This document shows positions 1 to 9,400 of a DNA stretch of 64,000 nucleotides, one piece after another; the first letter of the stretch is position 1, and the number at the start of each line of letters is the position of its first letter. A program made the position numbers and the translations under genes. The stretch is from Megamonas hypermegale (GTDB taxonomy: Bacteria > Bacillota > Negativicutes > Selenomonadales > Selenomonadaceae), in NCBI GenBank assembly GCA_002314325.1, contig DCFC01000035.1:169459-233458 (forward strand). Reading direction: 5' to 3'. Below the pieces are notes generated by a model. It was not told where the DNA came from. It searched no databases and saw only the letters and a program-made list of their open reading frames with translations.

Positions 1-46
1 TATAAAGTATTATACTGCTTTAGAAAATCAATTAGCACTATAGGTT
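1..46 (-). repeat. Dispersed hairpin repeat, copy A (cut by window edge)
   Basis: The first 46 bases match one arm and the outer flank of the hairpin repeat found complete at 22.3, 23.3, 31.2, 40.9 and 55.1 kb: an AAGTATTATACTGCT arm followed by a TTAGAAAATCAATTAGCAC flank. The remainder lies left of the window. Its arm carries the same AAG/CTT variant as copy F at 55.1 kb. Confidence 0.8.
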
Positions 47-109
47 AACAATTACAAAATATCATGGAATGTAACGATAAATTGAATTTTTGCTTGCGAG
101 GTGTAACAA

Positions 110-496
110 ATGACAATTAAGGAAGTAGCAAAAAAAACAGGTGTTTCCGCCGATACTTTAAGATATTACGAACGGATTGGTCTTTTACCGGCAGTGCCGC
201 GCAAACCGAACGGTATCCGCGATTATGACGAATTTTTTATTGATTGGATTGCCTTCATTCAGGATTTGAAAAGCGTGGGCATGTCGCTGGAAGCCATTCT
301 GGATTATATCAGTCTGGCAAAACTGGGAGAGGCTTCCCGCAAAGAAAGAAAACAGCTGCTCGTGGAAGTTCAGCATATTCTGCTGAACAAAATCAAAATG
401 CTGCACACAATGGTGGAAAAAAATAATTATCATCTGGAACATTATGATAATGTACTGTTGCCGAAAACGAATAAATTGATGTACCGATTTAAATAA
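110..496 (+). CDS. MerR-family transcriptional regulator
   Basis: A 128-residue protein with the MerR winged helix-turn-helix at its N-terminus: residues 3-25 include KEVAKKTGVS and the wing motif TLRYYERIGLL. A dimerisation coiled coil follows at about residues 75-110. MerR proteins bind a long-spacer promoter and twist it when an effector is present. The C-terminal region has no cysteine pattern, so a metal sensor is unlikely and the effector is unknown. The start is preceded by GCGAGGTG. The gene stands alone, followed by a terminator shared with lysS on the other strand, so no neighbour suggests its target. Confidence 0.85.
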   Translation: MTIKEVAKKTGVSADTLRYYERIGLLPAVPRKPNGIRDYDEFFIDWIAFIQDLKSVGMSLEAILDYISLAKLGEASRKERKQLLVEVQHILLNKIKMLHTMVEKNNYHLEHYDNVLLPKTNKLMYRFK

Positions 497-524
497 ACAT
501 TATGAAAAAGTACATACTAAAAAA

Positions 525-572
525 ACAAAAAGCAGAACGATAACTTAAATTGTCATCGTTCTGCTTTTTTAT
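525..572. terminator. Bidirectional terminator between merR and lysS
   Basis: An 11-bp inverted repeat AGCAGAACGAT (531-541) / ATCGTTCTGCT (555-565) has an A-run on the left and a T-run on the right, so it can serve merR on plus and lysS on minus. Confidence 0.9.
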
Positions 573-575
573 TTC

Positions 576-2069
576 TTACTGATTTTCAATCGGTTTCATT
601 GTCGGGAAGAGAAGAACGTCGCGGATAGACGGGCTGTCTGTCAGGAACATTACAAGACGGTCGATACCGATACCGAGTCCGCCTGTCGGCGGGAGACCGT
701 ATTCGAGCGCCGTGATGTAGTCATGGTCCATCATATGAGCTTCGTCGTCGCCGTTTTCACGTGCTTTCTGCTGGTCGATAAAACGCTGTTCCTGGTCAAT
801 CGGGTCATTGAGTTCGGAGAAGCCGTTTGCCAGTTCGCGTCCGTAAACGAATGCTTCAAAACGGTCGGTGAATGCCGGATTTTCCTTGTTGCGTTTAGCC
901 AGCGGCGAAACTTCCGTCGGATACTGCGTTACAAATGTCGGCTGAATTAAAGTGGATTCTACTTTTTCGTCGAACACTTCGTACATGATTTCGCCGATGG
1001 AGTTTTTGCCATCCGTCGGTACGCCGAGTTCATCCGCCATAGCGCGCGCTTCTTCTACGGACTGCGCCTTGCTGAAATCTTTGCCTGTAACTTCGGCTAC
1101 AGCGTCATTCATCGTTACGCGGCGGAAAGAGGAAAGGTCGATTTCCGTACCTTCATAAGTGATTTTCGTGCTGCCGCAAGCATCGATTGCCGCCTGACGC
1201 ACGATGCCTTCCGTTACGTCCATTAAATCATTGTAATCGGCATATGCCTGATAAATTTCAATGGAAGTAAATTCCGGATTGTGTCTGATGTCGATACCTT
1301 CATTGCGGAATACGCGGCCGAGTTCATAAACGCGTTCCAGACCGCCCACTACGAGGCGTTTCAAATACAGTTCCGTAGCAATGCGCAGATACATATCGAT
1401 ATCAAGGGCATTGTGATGCGTGATGAACGGACGGGCATTGGCACCGCCGGCAATCGGACTGAGCACCGGTGTTTCCACTTCCAGGAAGCCGCGTTCATCA
1501 AGATAGCTGCGAATGGATTTGATAATTTTCGTACGCGCGATAAATGTCTGGCGCACGTCCGGATTTACGATAAGGTCGAGATAACGCTGACGGTAGCGTG
1601 TTTCCACATCTTTAAGACCGTGGAATTTTTCCGGCAGCGGACGCAGCGATTTTGCCAAAATGGAAAAATCCGTTACTTTAATGGTGATTTCACCGCGGTG
1701 CGTTTTAAAGAGCGTACCTTCCACGCCTACGATATCACCGATATCGAGTAATTTAAATTCAGCGTATTTTTCTTCGCCGAGATTATCAAGACGGAAATAT
1801 GCCTGAATTTTGCCGCTGAGGTCTTCAACGACTGTGAAACTTGCTTTGCCGTGACCGCGGACAGCCATTAAACGGCCTGCCATGCGTACGACTTTTTCTT
1901 CGCCCAGTGTTTCAAACTGGTCTAAAAGTTCCTGCGCATGATGTGTTACATCGTATCTGCGGCCGAACGGTTCAATGCCTTTATCGATAAAGGACTGCAT
2001 TTTATTGCGGCGAACCTGCATAAGTTCGTTTACGTCCTGCTGTTTTTCTTCTACATGTTGTTTTGCCAA
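576..2069 (-). CDS. lysS: Lysyl-tRNA synthetase, class II
   Basis: A 497-residue protein of normal class II LysRS length that charges tRNA-Lys with lysine in the cytoplasm. The N-terminal OB-fold anticodon-binding domain (about residues 55-150) includes the stretch [18 protein letters not shown]. The catalytic core shows motif 2 ([17 protein letters not shown], about residue 265 on) and motif 3 ([17 protein letters not shown] near the C-terminus). It lies 23 bp downstream of greA on the same strand, the common greA-lysS arrangement of Firmicutes, and was probably transcribed with it. The start has an AGGAGG-like ribosome site. Confidence 0.97.
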   Translation of the reverse strand: MAKQHVEEKQQDVNELMQVRRNKMQSFIDKGIEPFGRRYDVTHHAQELLDQFETLGEEKVVRMAGRLMAVRGHGKASFTVVEDLSGKIQAYFRLDNLGEEKYAEFKLLDIGDIVGVEGTLFKTHRGEITIKVTDFSILAKSLRPLPEKFHGLKDVETRYRQRYLDLIVNPDVRQTFIARTKIIKSIRSYLDERGFLEVETPVLSPIAGGANARPFITHHNALDIDMYLRIATELYLKRLVVGGLERVYELGRVFRNEGIDIRHNPEFTSIEIYQAYADYNDLMDVTEGIVRQAAIDACGSTKITYEGTEIDLSSFRRVTMNDAVAEVTGKDFSKAQSVEEARAMADELGVPTDGKNSIGEIMYEVFDEKVESTLIQPTFVTQYPTEVSPLAKRNKENPAFTDRFEAFVYGRELANGFSELNDPIDQEQRFIDQQKARENGDDEAHMMDHDYITALEYGLPPTGGLGIGIDRLVMFLTDSPSIRDVLLFPTMKPIENQ

Positions 2070-2092
2070 CGTGTTTCCTCCTGTTCTTTCGC

Positions 2093-2575
2093 TTATTTTT
2101 TAATTTCCATGATTTTATATTCCAGAACGCCTGCCGGTACTTTTACCTGCACGATTGTTCCGACTGTTTTGCCTAAAATCGCAGCGCCTACAGGAGATTC
2201 GTTGGAAATTTTGCCTTCCGTCGTATCCGCTTCGGTAGAACCTACGATAGTGTACGTTTCATCTTCATCGTATTCCATATCTTTGATTACTACGGTATTA
2301 CCGAGATGAACCACGTTTTTATTTGCATCGGAAACATCAGCTTTGATGATTTCACTGTTTCTGATTTGTTTTTCTAATGTAAGAATTTCACCTTCGATGA
2401 AAGCCTGTTCATTTTTTGCATCGTCATATTCGGAGTTTTCGCTCAAGTCCCCGAGAGCAATCGCTGCTTTTAAACGTTCAGCAACTTCCAGACGGCGGAC
2501 GCTTTTTAAGTATTCCAGTTTTTCTTCCAGCTTTTTCAAGCCTTCTTCGGTCAAAACTACACGTTTATCTGCCAT
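2093..2575 (-). CDS. greA: Transcription elongation factor GreA
   Basis: A 160-residue protein of the standard GreA length. GreA rescues backtracked RNA polymerase by stimulating transcript cleavage. The N-terminal antiparallel coiled coil (residues 1-75) has the acidic tip segment [14 protein letters not shown], whose acidic residues enter the polymerase secondary channel. The C-terminal FKBP-like domain ends with the motif [14 protein letters not shown]. It is first of a greA-lysS pair on the minus strand. Confidence 0.97.
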   Translation of the reverse strand: MADKRVVLTEEGLKKLEEKLEYLKSVRRLEVAERLKAAIALGDLSENSEYDDAKNEQAFIEGEILTLEKQIRNSEIIKADVSDANKNVVHLGNTVVIKDMEYDEDETYTIVGSTEADTTEGKISNESPVGAAILGKTVGTIVQVKVPAGVLEYKIMEIKK

Positions 2576-2732
2576 TTTTCTGCTTCCTTTCCATTTTCAA
2601 AATTCCAGTTTATACTCTGTTTTTTCAAATTTAACCTGTTGTTTATAATAGAAGAAGTGCCAAGCAAATGCCTGACACTACCGCTTTACAATCAGCAAAT
2701 ATTATATATTTTTTAAGGCTTTTTGTCAATTT

Positions 2733-2761
2733 TTGACAGTACAAATCAAGTTTTCTATACT
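2733..2761 (+). promoter_or_regulatory. Sigma-70 type promoter
   Basis: TTGACA (2733-2738), a 17-bp spacer and TATACT (2756-2761) precede the secreted-protein gene at 2814 by about 50 bp. Confidence 0.75.
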
Positions 2762-2813
2762 ATAGATATAAATACGGATTTCACTCAAATTTTACAAGAA
2801 AAGAGGTCTTTTT

Positions 2814-3449
2814 ATGAAAACGCGTCTATTTGGTCTGCTTTCCTGTCTTTTGCTCTCCGTCTTCTCGCTCGGCATGACGTATGCTCCCACGGCGCAGGAA
2901 TTTTCCTACAACGGTCTGGCGCTCGGCGATGATTACGCCAAAATGATTGAACGCTTCGGCACGCCCCGCTATGACCAGCAGGATTATCTCTGGGGCAACA
3001 AGGTAACGTATTATGTTTATAAAAATGAAAATAAAATCGGCATAAACACTGATACAGGAAAAATCGTCGATATCATCATCGTTGATGATACGTATAACAG
3101 CGGCGATGAATTAAAAGACGGCACAACTTCGTTTAAAATCGAAAAGCTGTTCGGCAAGGCGGAGCGTCAATTCATCAACGGCGAAGTATGCTACGCCTAT
3201 AAAAACGACAGTAATGAACGCCTGCTGCTGCAGGTTGAACCGACTGACCGCTATCTGGAAAGCTTCCGCATAACGAGTCTGCCGATTGAACTGCCCGAGG
3301 ACACGACGCAGTATCTGCCGGATGATGCCACCAGCGAAGAAGAAAATCCGCTGTTCGGCGATAAACAAATCGACACTTCCGCCGTTACGGGCAACAAAGT
3401 GGAAAGCGGCGGTTTTAAAATAAACTACCGTTATTCCGTTACAAAATAA
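2814..3449 (+). CDS. Secreted or periplasmic protein of unknown function
   Basis: A 211-residue protein with a clear signal peptide (MKTRLFGLLSCLLLSVFSLG, cleavage probably near residue 24-28). The mature part starts with a segment (LALGDDYAKMIERFGTPRY) that resembles the helix-plus-strand unit of SmpA/BLIP-like domains, in which a 'G-x-P' turn follows an amphipathic helix; a second similar unit (FKIEKLFGKAERQF) lies about residue 104. This is inference from pattern, not a family assignment. It has its own promoter, and its 3' end overlaps the end of ribF on the other strand by 19 bp. Confidence 0.7.
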   Translation: MKTRLFGLLSCLLLSVFSLGMTYAPTAQEFSYNGLALGDDYAKMIERFGTPRYDQQDYLWGNKVTYYVYKNENKIGINTDTGKIVDIIIVDDTYNSGDELKDGTTSFKIEKLFGKAERQFINGEVCYAYKNDSNERLLLQVEPTDRYLESFRITSLPIELPEDTTQYLPDDATSEEENPLFGDKQIDTSAVTGNKVESGGFKINYRYSVTK

Positions 3450-4366
3450 TCTTTCGCTTTCTGCACATCTTTTTTCATCTGGCTGAGCAGAGCATCCACT
3501 GAAGTGAATTTTATTTCCCGGCGGATTGCCGCCAAAAAGTCGACACGGATAATCTTGCCGTAAATATCTTTATGAAAATCGAAAATATTTACTTCGACGC
3601 GGCGGCTGATGTCTTTAAAAGTCGGATTGGTGCCGATACTTGCTACGGCGTTGTATCTTTGTCCGTCAACATATGCGGAAACAATATACACACCGTTCGG
3701 CAGCATGATGCGATTGTCTTTTATCGCCAGATTGGCCGTCGGAAATCCCAGCATGCGGCCACGTTTTTTGCCGTGAATTACTTCTTCGTCAATACTGAAC
3801 GGTTTGCCGAGCATTTTATTGGCTTTGGCTAAATCGCCGTCCAAAATGGCTTTGCGAATTGTCGTACTGCTGACCATGCTGTTCTGGCAATAGACAAAAT
3901 GGTGCATATAGGCCTTAAAACCGTATTTTTCACCTTCACTTTGCAGAAGCTGCGGCGTACCTGCGCCTTTTGCGCCGAAAGTATAGTTCGGCCCCGTTAC
4001 GATAAATTTCGGCGCAAAACAATCCTTGAGCATCTGCATGAATTCTTCCGGCTGCATACTGCTCATCTGTTTCGTAAATTCCACATTGAACAGAAAATCC
4101 ACACCGAGCGCTTCGATATCTCTGATTTTAGCCAGCGTATCATTGATGATGAGCATTTGCCGCTCCGGGAAAATCACCGAACGCGGATGGTTACTGAAAG
4201 TGAATACGGCACTGAGACCCTGATTTTTTTTTGCCAAATTGACAGCTTCACAGATGACGTTCTGATGACCGATATGCACGCCGTCAAATGTCCCCAGCGC
4301 CACTGCCAGATTTTTATCCTTAAAATTCATTTTCTGTATATCTGAAAGCGAAGAAAAAATTTTCAT
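3431..4366 (-). CDS. ribF: Bifunctional riboflavin kinase / FAD synthetase
   Basis: A 311-residue protein of normal RibF length making FMN then FAD from riboflavin and ATP. The N-terminal adenylyltransferase domain has the nucleotide-binding motif LGTFDGVHIGHQNVI (about residues 25-39). The C-terminal flavokinase domain has GFPTANL followed by PNGVYIVSAYVDG, the PTAN magnesium/ATP motif. It is transcribed alone, convergent with the secreted-protein gene. Confidence 0.96.
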   Translation of the reverse strand: MKIFSSLSDIQKMNFKDKNLAVALGTFDGVHIGHQNVICEAVNLAKKNQGLSAVFTFSNHPRSVIFPERQMLIINDTLAKIRDIEALGVDFLFNVEFTKQMSSMQPEEFMQMLKDCFAPKFIVTGPNYTFGAKGAGTPQLLQSEGEKYGFKAYMHHFVYCQNSMVSSTTIRKAILDGDLAKANKMLGKPFSIDEEVIHGKKRGRMLGFPTANLAIKDNRIMLPNGVYIVSAYVDGQRYNAVASIGTNPTFKDISRRVEVNIFDFHKDIYGKIIRVDFLAAIRREIKFTSVDALLSQMKKDVQKAKDYFVTE

Positions 4367-4455
4367 TTATCTTAACCTCTTTAAATTAATAGTATTACCT
4401 AAAAGGATATCACATATTTTCAAAAAAATAAATTAATGCAAAGGAGCTTTTATTC

Positions 4456-5001
4456 ATGGGAAAAATTGTTTTGATTACAGGCGGAGCGCGCTCGGGCAAA
4501 AGCCGCTTTGCCGAAAACTACGTGGCGCGCTGCGGTAAAAGTATCGCCTATATCGCCACTTCGCAGATTTACGATGAGGAGATGGCTTACCGCGTCAAAC
4601 TGCATCGCCAGCGCCGCCCGTCTTCCTGGCAGACATTTGAAGCTCCTTTCGAGGCTCACAATGCTCTGAAAGAAGCTTTCGCCGAACATGATACGGTATT
4701 GTTTGACTGCCTGACGCTATATCTGAGCAACTATCTGTGTCAGGAAAAAAATCAGTCATTGTCCTTAGATGATTTATACGCTGAAACGTCGCTGCTCATG
4801 CAGGAATTAATTAACGCTGTGCGCTCCGTTACGAATAAAACATGCGTTTTCGTCACCAACGAAGTCGGCGCGGGCATTGTTCCCGAAAATGAACTTGCCC
4901 GCAAATACAGAGACCTTGCCGGTCTTTGCAATCAGCAGATAGCCAAAACGGCGGATGAAGTTTACCTCGTCGTATCCGGTATTCCGCTGCAAATAAAATA
5001 A
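4456..5001 (+). CDS. cobU: Adenosylcobinamide kinase / adenosylcobinamide-phosphate guanylyltransferase
   Basis: A 181-residue CobU that phosphorylates adenosylcobinamide and adds GMP, a late step of cobalamin nucleotide-loop assembly. It has the P-loop GGARSGKSRFAE (residues 8-19), the IAYIATSQI strand and the C-terminal signature VTNEVGAGIVPENELARKYR with its conserved Gly/Pro turn. The start follows AAGGAGC. It begins a cobU-cobS-cobC-polC run on the plus strand with gaps of 15-24 bp. Confidence 0.95.
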   Translation: MGKIVLITGGARSGKSRFAENYVARCGKSIAYIATSQIYDEEMAYRVKLHRQRRPSSWQTFEAPFEAHNALKEAFAEHDTVLFDCLTLYLSNYLCQEKNQSLSLDDLYAETSLLMQELINAVRSVTNKTCVFVTNEVGAGIVPENELARKYRDLAGLCNQQIAKTADEVYLVVSGIPLQIK

Positions 5002-5016
5002 CAGGAGCACATTTTC

Positions 5017-5778
5017 ATGAACAATTTTCTCGTAGGGCTGCAATTTTTAACGCGCATTACCGTAAAAAAAAATCTCGACTGGTCGGAAAAAGCCTGCGGC
5101 GGCAGTGTTAAATTCTTTCCGCTTATCGGAGCTGTTTTGGGTATAGTCTACGTTATAGCCGGTTATATTATTTATTTTCTGCTGCCGCAGTACGATTTGC
5201 ATCCTTCCGCGCATTTAACGGGATTTATCCTGCTTGCACTGAATATCTTCCTGACGGGAGCACTGCACTGCGACGGCTTTGTCGACACAATGGACGGCAT
5301 TCTGTCCGGCCGGACGCGCGAGCGCATTCTGGAAATCATGAAGGACAGCCGCGTCGGCGCGCACGGGGCAACGGCTCTTATACTGCTCATCATCGGCAAA
5401 TTCTGTATGTTTTCCGACCTTGAGGCGCAACTGGCTCTGACGGCTCTGTTTTTAATGCCGATTATTCCGCGCTGCTGCATGAGCAGTGCCGTCATCAATT
5501 TTCCTTACGCCCGCAAAGAGGGGCTCGGCAAGGCGTTTCATGAGTATTCCGGTAGCCGCGACATGCTGCTTGCCAGCTTTTTTACTTGCCTTGTTTCCGT
5601 TCTTTTAGGTACAATAGCTATCATCGCCTACATTTTAACTACGCTTATAATGTACGGCTTCAACCGCTACGTATCCCGCCTTCTGGGCGGACTCACAGGC
5701 GACGTTTACGGCGCTACGACCGAACTGGGTGAATTTGTAGTGCTGTTTATTTTCGCCATCGCTCAGATTTTCATTTAA
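5017..5778 (+). CDS. cobS: Cobalamin 5'-phosphate synthase
   Basis: A 253-residue polytopic membrane protein that joins adenosylcobinamide-GDP to alpha-ribazole (phosphate). The family signature HCDGFVDTMDGILSG sits after the third predicted membrane helix (about residue 87), followed by the conserved RERILEIMKDSRVGAHG. Five to seven hydrophobic helices are visible. It is 15 bp downstream of cobU. Confidence 0.95.
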   Translation: MNNFLVGLQFLTRITVKKNLDWSEKACGGSVKFFPLIGAVLGIVYVIAGYIIYFLLPQYDLHPSAHLTGFILLALNIFLTGALHCDGFVDTMDGILSGRTRERILEIMKDSRVGAHGATALILLIIGKFCMFSDLEAQLALTALFLMPIIPRCCMSSAVINFPYARKEGLGKAFHEYSGSRDMLLASFFTCLVSVLLGTIAIIAYILTTLIMYGFNRYVSRLLGGLTGDVYGATTELGEFVVLFIFAIAQIFI

Positions 5779-5801
5779 GATTTTATAAGGAGGATTTATT
5801 T

Positions 5802-6449
5802 TTGCTGAAAGTCATTTTTATCCGTCATGGAAAAACACTCTGGAACAGCTCCGGCCGTTTTCAGGGTCAGTCCAATACAAAATTGGCCGCAGAAGGCATT
5901 GCTCAGGCTGAAAAACTGGCGGAAAATTTTCCCGTTGAACATATCGACACCGTATATTCCAGCCCTTTGGAACGTGCTTTCATCACCGGTAAAATCATCG
6001 CTGACAAATTCCATGTGCCGATAACGGCAGACGAAAGACTGTGCGAAATCAGTTTCGGTGCCTGGGAAGGTTTAACATATGATGAAATTCACGCCAAATG
6101 GCCTGCTGAAATCGAAATGCTTTTCTCCCGTCCCGATGAAACCATAATCCCGCAGGGAGAAAAATTCAGCGCAGTGCAAAAGCGTGCCGTAGAGGCTTTA
6201 AATGATATAATCGCGCAAAATACGTTTCCCGACAAGGATAGAACCGTCGTCATCACGGCGCACGGCGGTATTTTGCGCGCACTTTTGAGCCATATTCTGC
6301 ATATGCCGCTCCGATATATCTGGTCGCTGCGCCAGGACAACACGGCCGTAAGTATCATCACCTACTACGGTGAAAAATACAATATCGAACTCATCAACAG
6401 CACGGCTCATCTCGGTCTTATCAAACAGAGCAAACAGACCCGTTTTTAG
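5802..6449 (+). CDS. cobC: Histidine phosphatase, probable alpha-ribazole phosphatase
   Basis: A 215-residue histidine-phosphatase superfamily member with the catalytic motif IRHGKT near its start, the second conserved His in TAHGG (about residue 153) and the catalytic acid in the LCEISFGAWEG segment. Position after cobU-cobS argues for the CobC role, removing phosphate from alpha-ribazole-5-phosphate or from cobalamin phosphate; a generic phosphoglycerate-mutase-like phosphatase is the alternative. The start is TTG at 5802, chosen because AAGGAGGA lies 7 bp upstream. Confidence 0.85.
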   Translation: MLKVIFIRHGKTLWNSSGRFQGQSNTKLAAEGIAQAEKLAENFPVEHIDTVYSSPLERAFITGKIIADKFHVPITADERLCEISFGAWEGLTYDEIHAKWPAEIEMLFSRPDETIIPQGEKFSAVQKRAVEALNDIIAQNTFPDKDRTVVITAHGGILRALLSHILHMPLRYIWSLRQDNTAVSIITYYGEKYNIELINSTAHLGLIKQSKQTRF

Positions 6450-6463
6450 TATAGAGGACCAAC

Positions 6464-9400
6464 ATGAACAAGAAATTTTATATTTTACCGCAAAACGGCG
6501 GCGAAAAATTCCGCCGGATTTTGCAGTCCGTTCCCGCTACTCCTGCAGAAAAGCAGATTTTACAGGAAGCTTCCATTAAACATGTGGAAATTGACCTGGG
6601 CAACAATTCCTGGGAAATTCTCATGGAAACGTACAACGGCATTCCCGATGAATTACTGACAAGAGCCGCTTCTTATATATCAAGCCGCTGCAACATTCCC
6701 AGCGTAATTTTTTATCAGAATATAATCGATTTGCCGCAGGAAGTAGACCGCCACTGGCCGACTATTATTCAGAACGCTTCCGGCAGCAATCCCACGCTTT
6801 ACAGCATTTTATTGCAGGCAGCGCACAGCGTCGACGGCAACCGCATTTTGATTGATTTCAAAGGAGCGCATATCGAAGAGATTTTACGCTCGCACAACGT
6901 TGAAGAAACAATGAGCCAAGCCGTTCAGGCTATGGTGCACTGTCCCTGCAAGGTCATCTGCCGTATAGACAGTTCTGCGCCTGCCGCTGCCGCTTTAAAT
7001 CCGTTTAATAATTTTAATAATAACGAGCAGGACAACGAGGCATATCTGCGCAAACTGCAGCAGCAGTCGCAAAGCCAGCACGGTGCGCCGAAAGCTCCGT
7101 CTGCTGCGCCGGCTGCTGAAAACGGCTTCAACAATCAGGCTAAATTCCGCCGCTCCCGCGCCGAACGCAAACTGATGACGGAAACAATCCCTGATGAACC
7201 GATTGAAATCACCAGTATCGATGGAGAAATGAAGAATATCACGCTGCGCGGCCGCATTTTCAACATTAACAACCGCGAATTCAACACGGGAACAATCCTT
7301 TTAACATTCGACCTTGCCGACGACTCCGACGGCATTTCCTGCAAAGTGTTCCTGAAAACGAAAGAGGAGTTCAATAATGTAAACGCCGCTCTGCAAAAAG
7401 CCGATACGGTTAAAATAAAAGGCGCTATCCGTTTCGACTCGTACCTGAACGATTATGTAATGATGCCGAACAATATCGCTCTGTCCGAACTGCCGAAGCG
7501 TGAAGACCGCGCCGGTGAAAAACGTGTCGAGCTCCACGCCCATACGCATATGAGCAACATGGACGCCGTCGTTTCAGCGACCGATTTAATCAATACGGCA
7601 GTACGCTGGGGCTGGCCCGCTATTGCCATCACCGACCACGGCGTCGTGCAGGCTTTCCCGGAAGCGATGAAAGCCGCTAAAGGCAAAGACATAAAAATCA
7701 TCTACGGCATTGAAGGTTATCTGACCGGCGACGATTACCAGCAGCGCCGCGCCAATCACATCATCATGCTGGCAAAAAATTCCATCGGACTGCACAATAT
7801 TTACCGCATGGTTTCCCTGTCGCATCTGAAATATCTGTATAAATCGCGTCCGCGCCTGCCGAAAAAAATCATCTCCGAACTCAGAGAAGGCGTAATTATC
7901 GGCTCAGCCTGCGAAGCGGGCGAACTCATCCGCGCCATCGTTGCCGGAACGGATGACGAAAAACTGCTGGAAATCGCTTCATTCTACGATTATCTGGAAA
8001 TCCAGCCAATCGGCAACAACGCCTTTTTAATCCGCGATAATGAAAACTTCCCGAATATCCAGACGGAACAGGATTTAATCAATATCAATCTGAAAGTTGC
8101 AGAGCTGGCTGAAAAACTCGGCAAAATGCTCGTTGCCACCTGCGACGTGCATTTTCTCAACGCCAAAGACAGCATTTACCGCGCTATTTTAATGAAAGGC
8201 AAAGGTTTTGCCGACGCCGAAAAACAGCCGCCGCTGTATCTGCGCACGACGGAGGAAATGCTCAAGGAATTTGCTTATCTCGGCGAAGCGAAAGCATACG
8301 AAGCCGTCGTTACCAATCCGCGCAAAATCGCGGAAATGGTCGAAGTCTTCAAGCCGATACCGGATGAACTGTATTCGCCGATGATACCGGGTGCAGACGA
8401 GCAAATCCATGATATGTCATACGCCAAAGCGCGCGAATTGTACGGCGAAAATCTGCCGAAAGTCGTGCAGGACCGTCTGGAGCTGGAGCTCAACTCCATT
8501 ATCGGGCACGGCTTCGCCGTATTGTATCTGATTGCGCATAAGCTCGTAAAAAAATCGCTCGACGACGGTTATCTTGTAGGCTCGCGAGGTTCTGTCGGCT
8601 CTTCCTTCGTTGCCACCATGACAAGCATTACGGAAGTAAATCCGCTGCCGCCGCATTGGCGCTGTCCGCACTGCAAGCACAGCGAATTTATCGAAGACGG
8701 CACTTACGGCTGCGGTTTCGACATGCCGGATAAAAACTGTCCGTACTGCGGCACGAAAATGATAAAAGACGGCCACGATATTCCTTTTGCCGTATTCATG
8801 GGCTTTGACGGCGACAAAGTTCCCGATATCGACCTGAACTTTTCCGGCGATTATCAGCCTGTCGCTCACAAATACACGGAAGAACTGTTCGGCAAGGACA
8901 ATGTATTCCGCGCCGGAACGATTGCCACCGTCGCCGACAAAACGGCTTACGGCTACGTAAAAAAATTCTTCGACGAAAAAGGCATCAAAAAACGTGATGC
9001 CTATATAAACAGCCTCGTCAACGGCTGCACCGGCGTAAAACGCACCACCGGCCAGCACCCGGGCGGCATCATGGTTATCCCGCGCAATATGGACGTACAC
9101 CATTTCACGCCGATACAGCGCCCGGCCGACGACAATGACACCAATACGATAACGACGCATTTCGATTACCATTCCATCAGCAGCCGTCTTGTTAAACTCG
9201 ACATACTCGGCCATGATGACCCGACCGTAATCAAAATGCTGGAAAATATCACGCACCGCGACCCGCGCAGCATTCCATTCGACGACCCGGCGACAATGAG
9301 CATATTCTCCTCAACAGAAGCGCTCGGCGTTACACCGGAGGAACTCGGCGCTACATCCGGCACATTCGGCATTCCGGAATTCCGCACGCCATTCACTCGC

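Noticed and set aside
8417-9256. Long open frame opposite polC
   Set aside because: It is antisense to intact polymerase motifs and has no recognisable domain or ribosome site.
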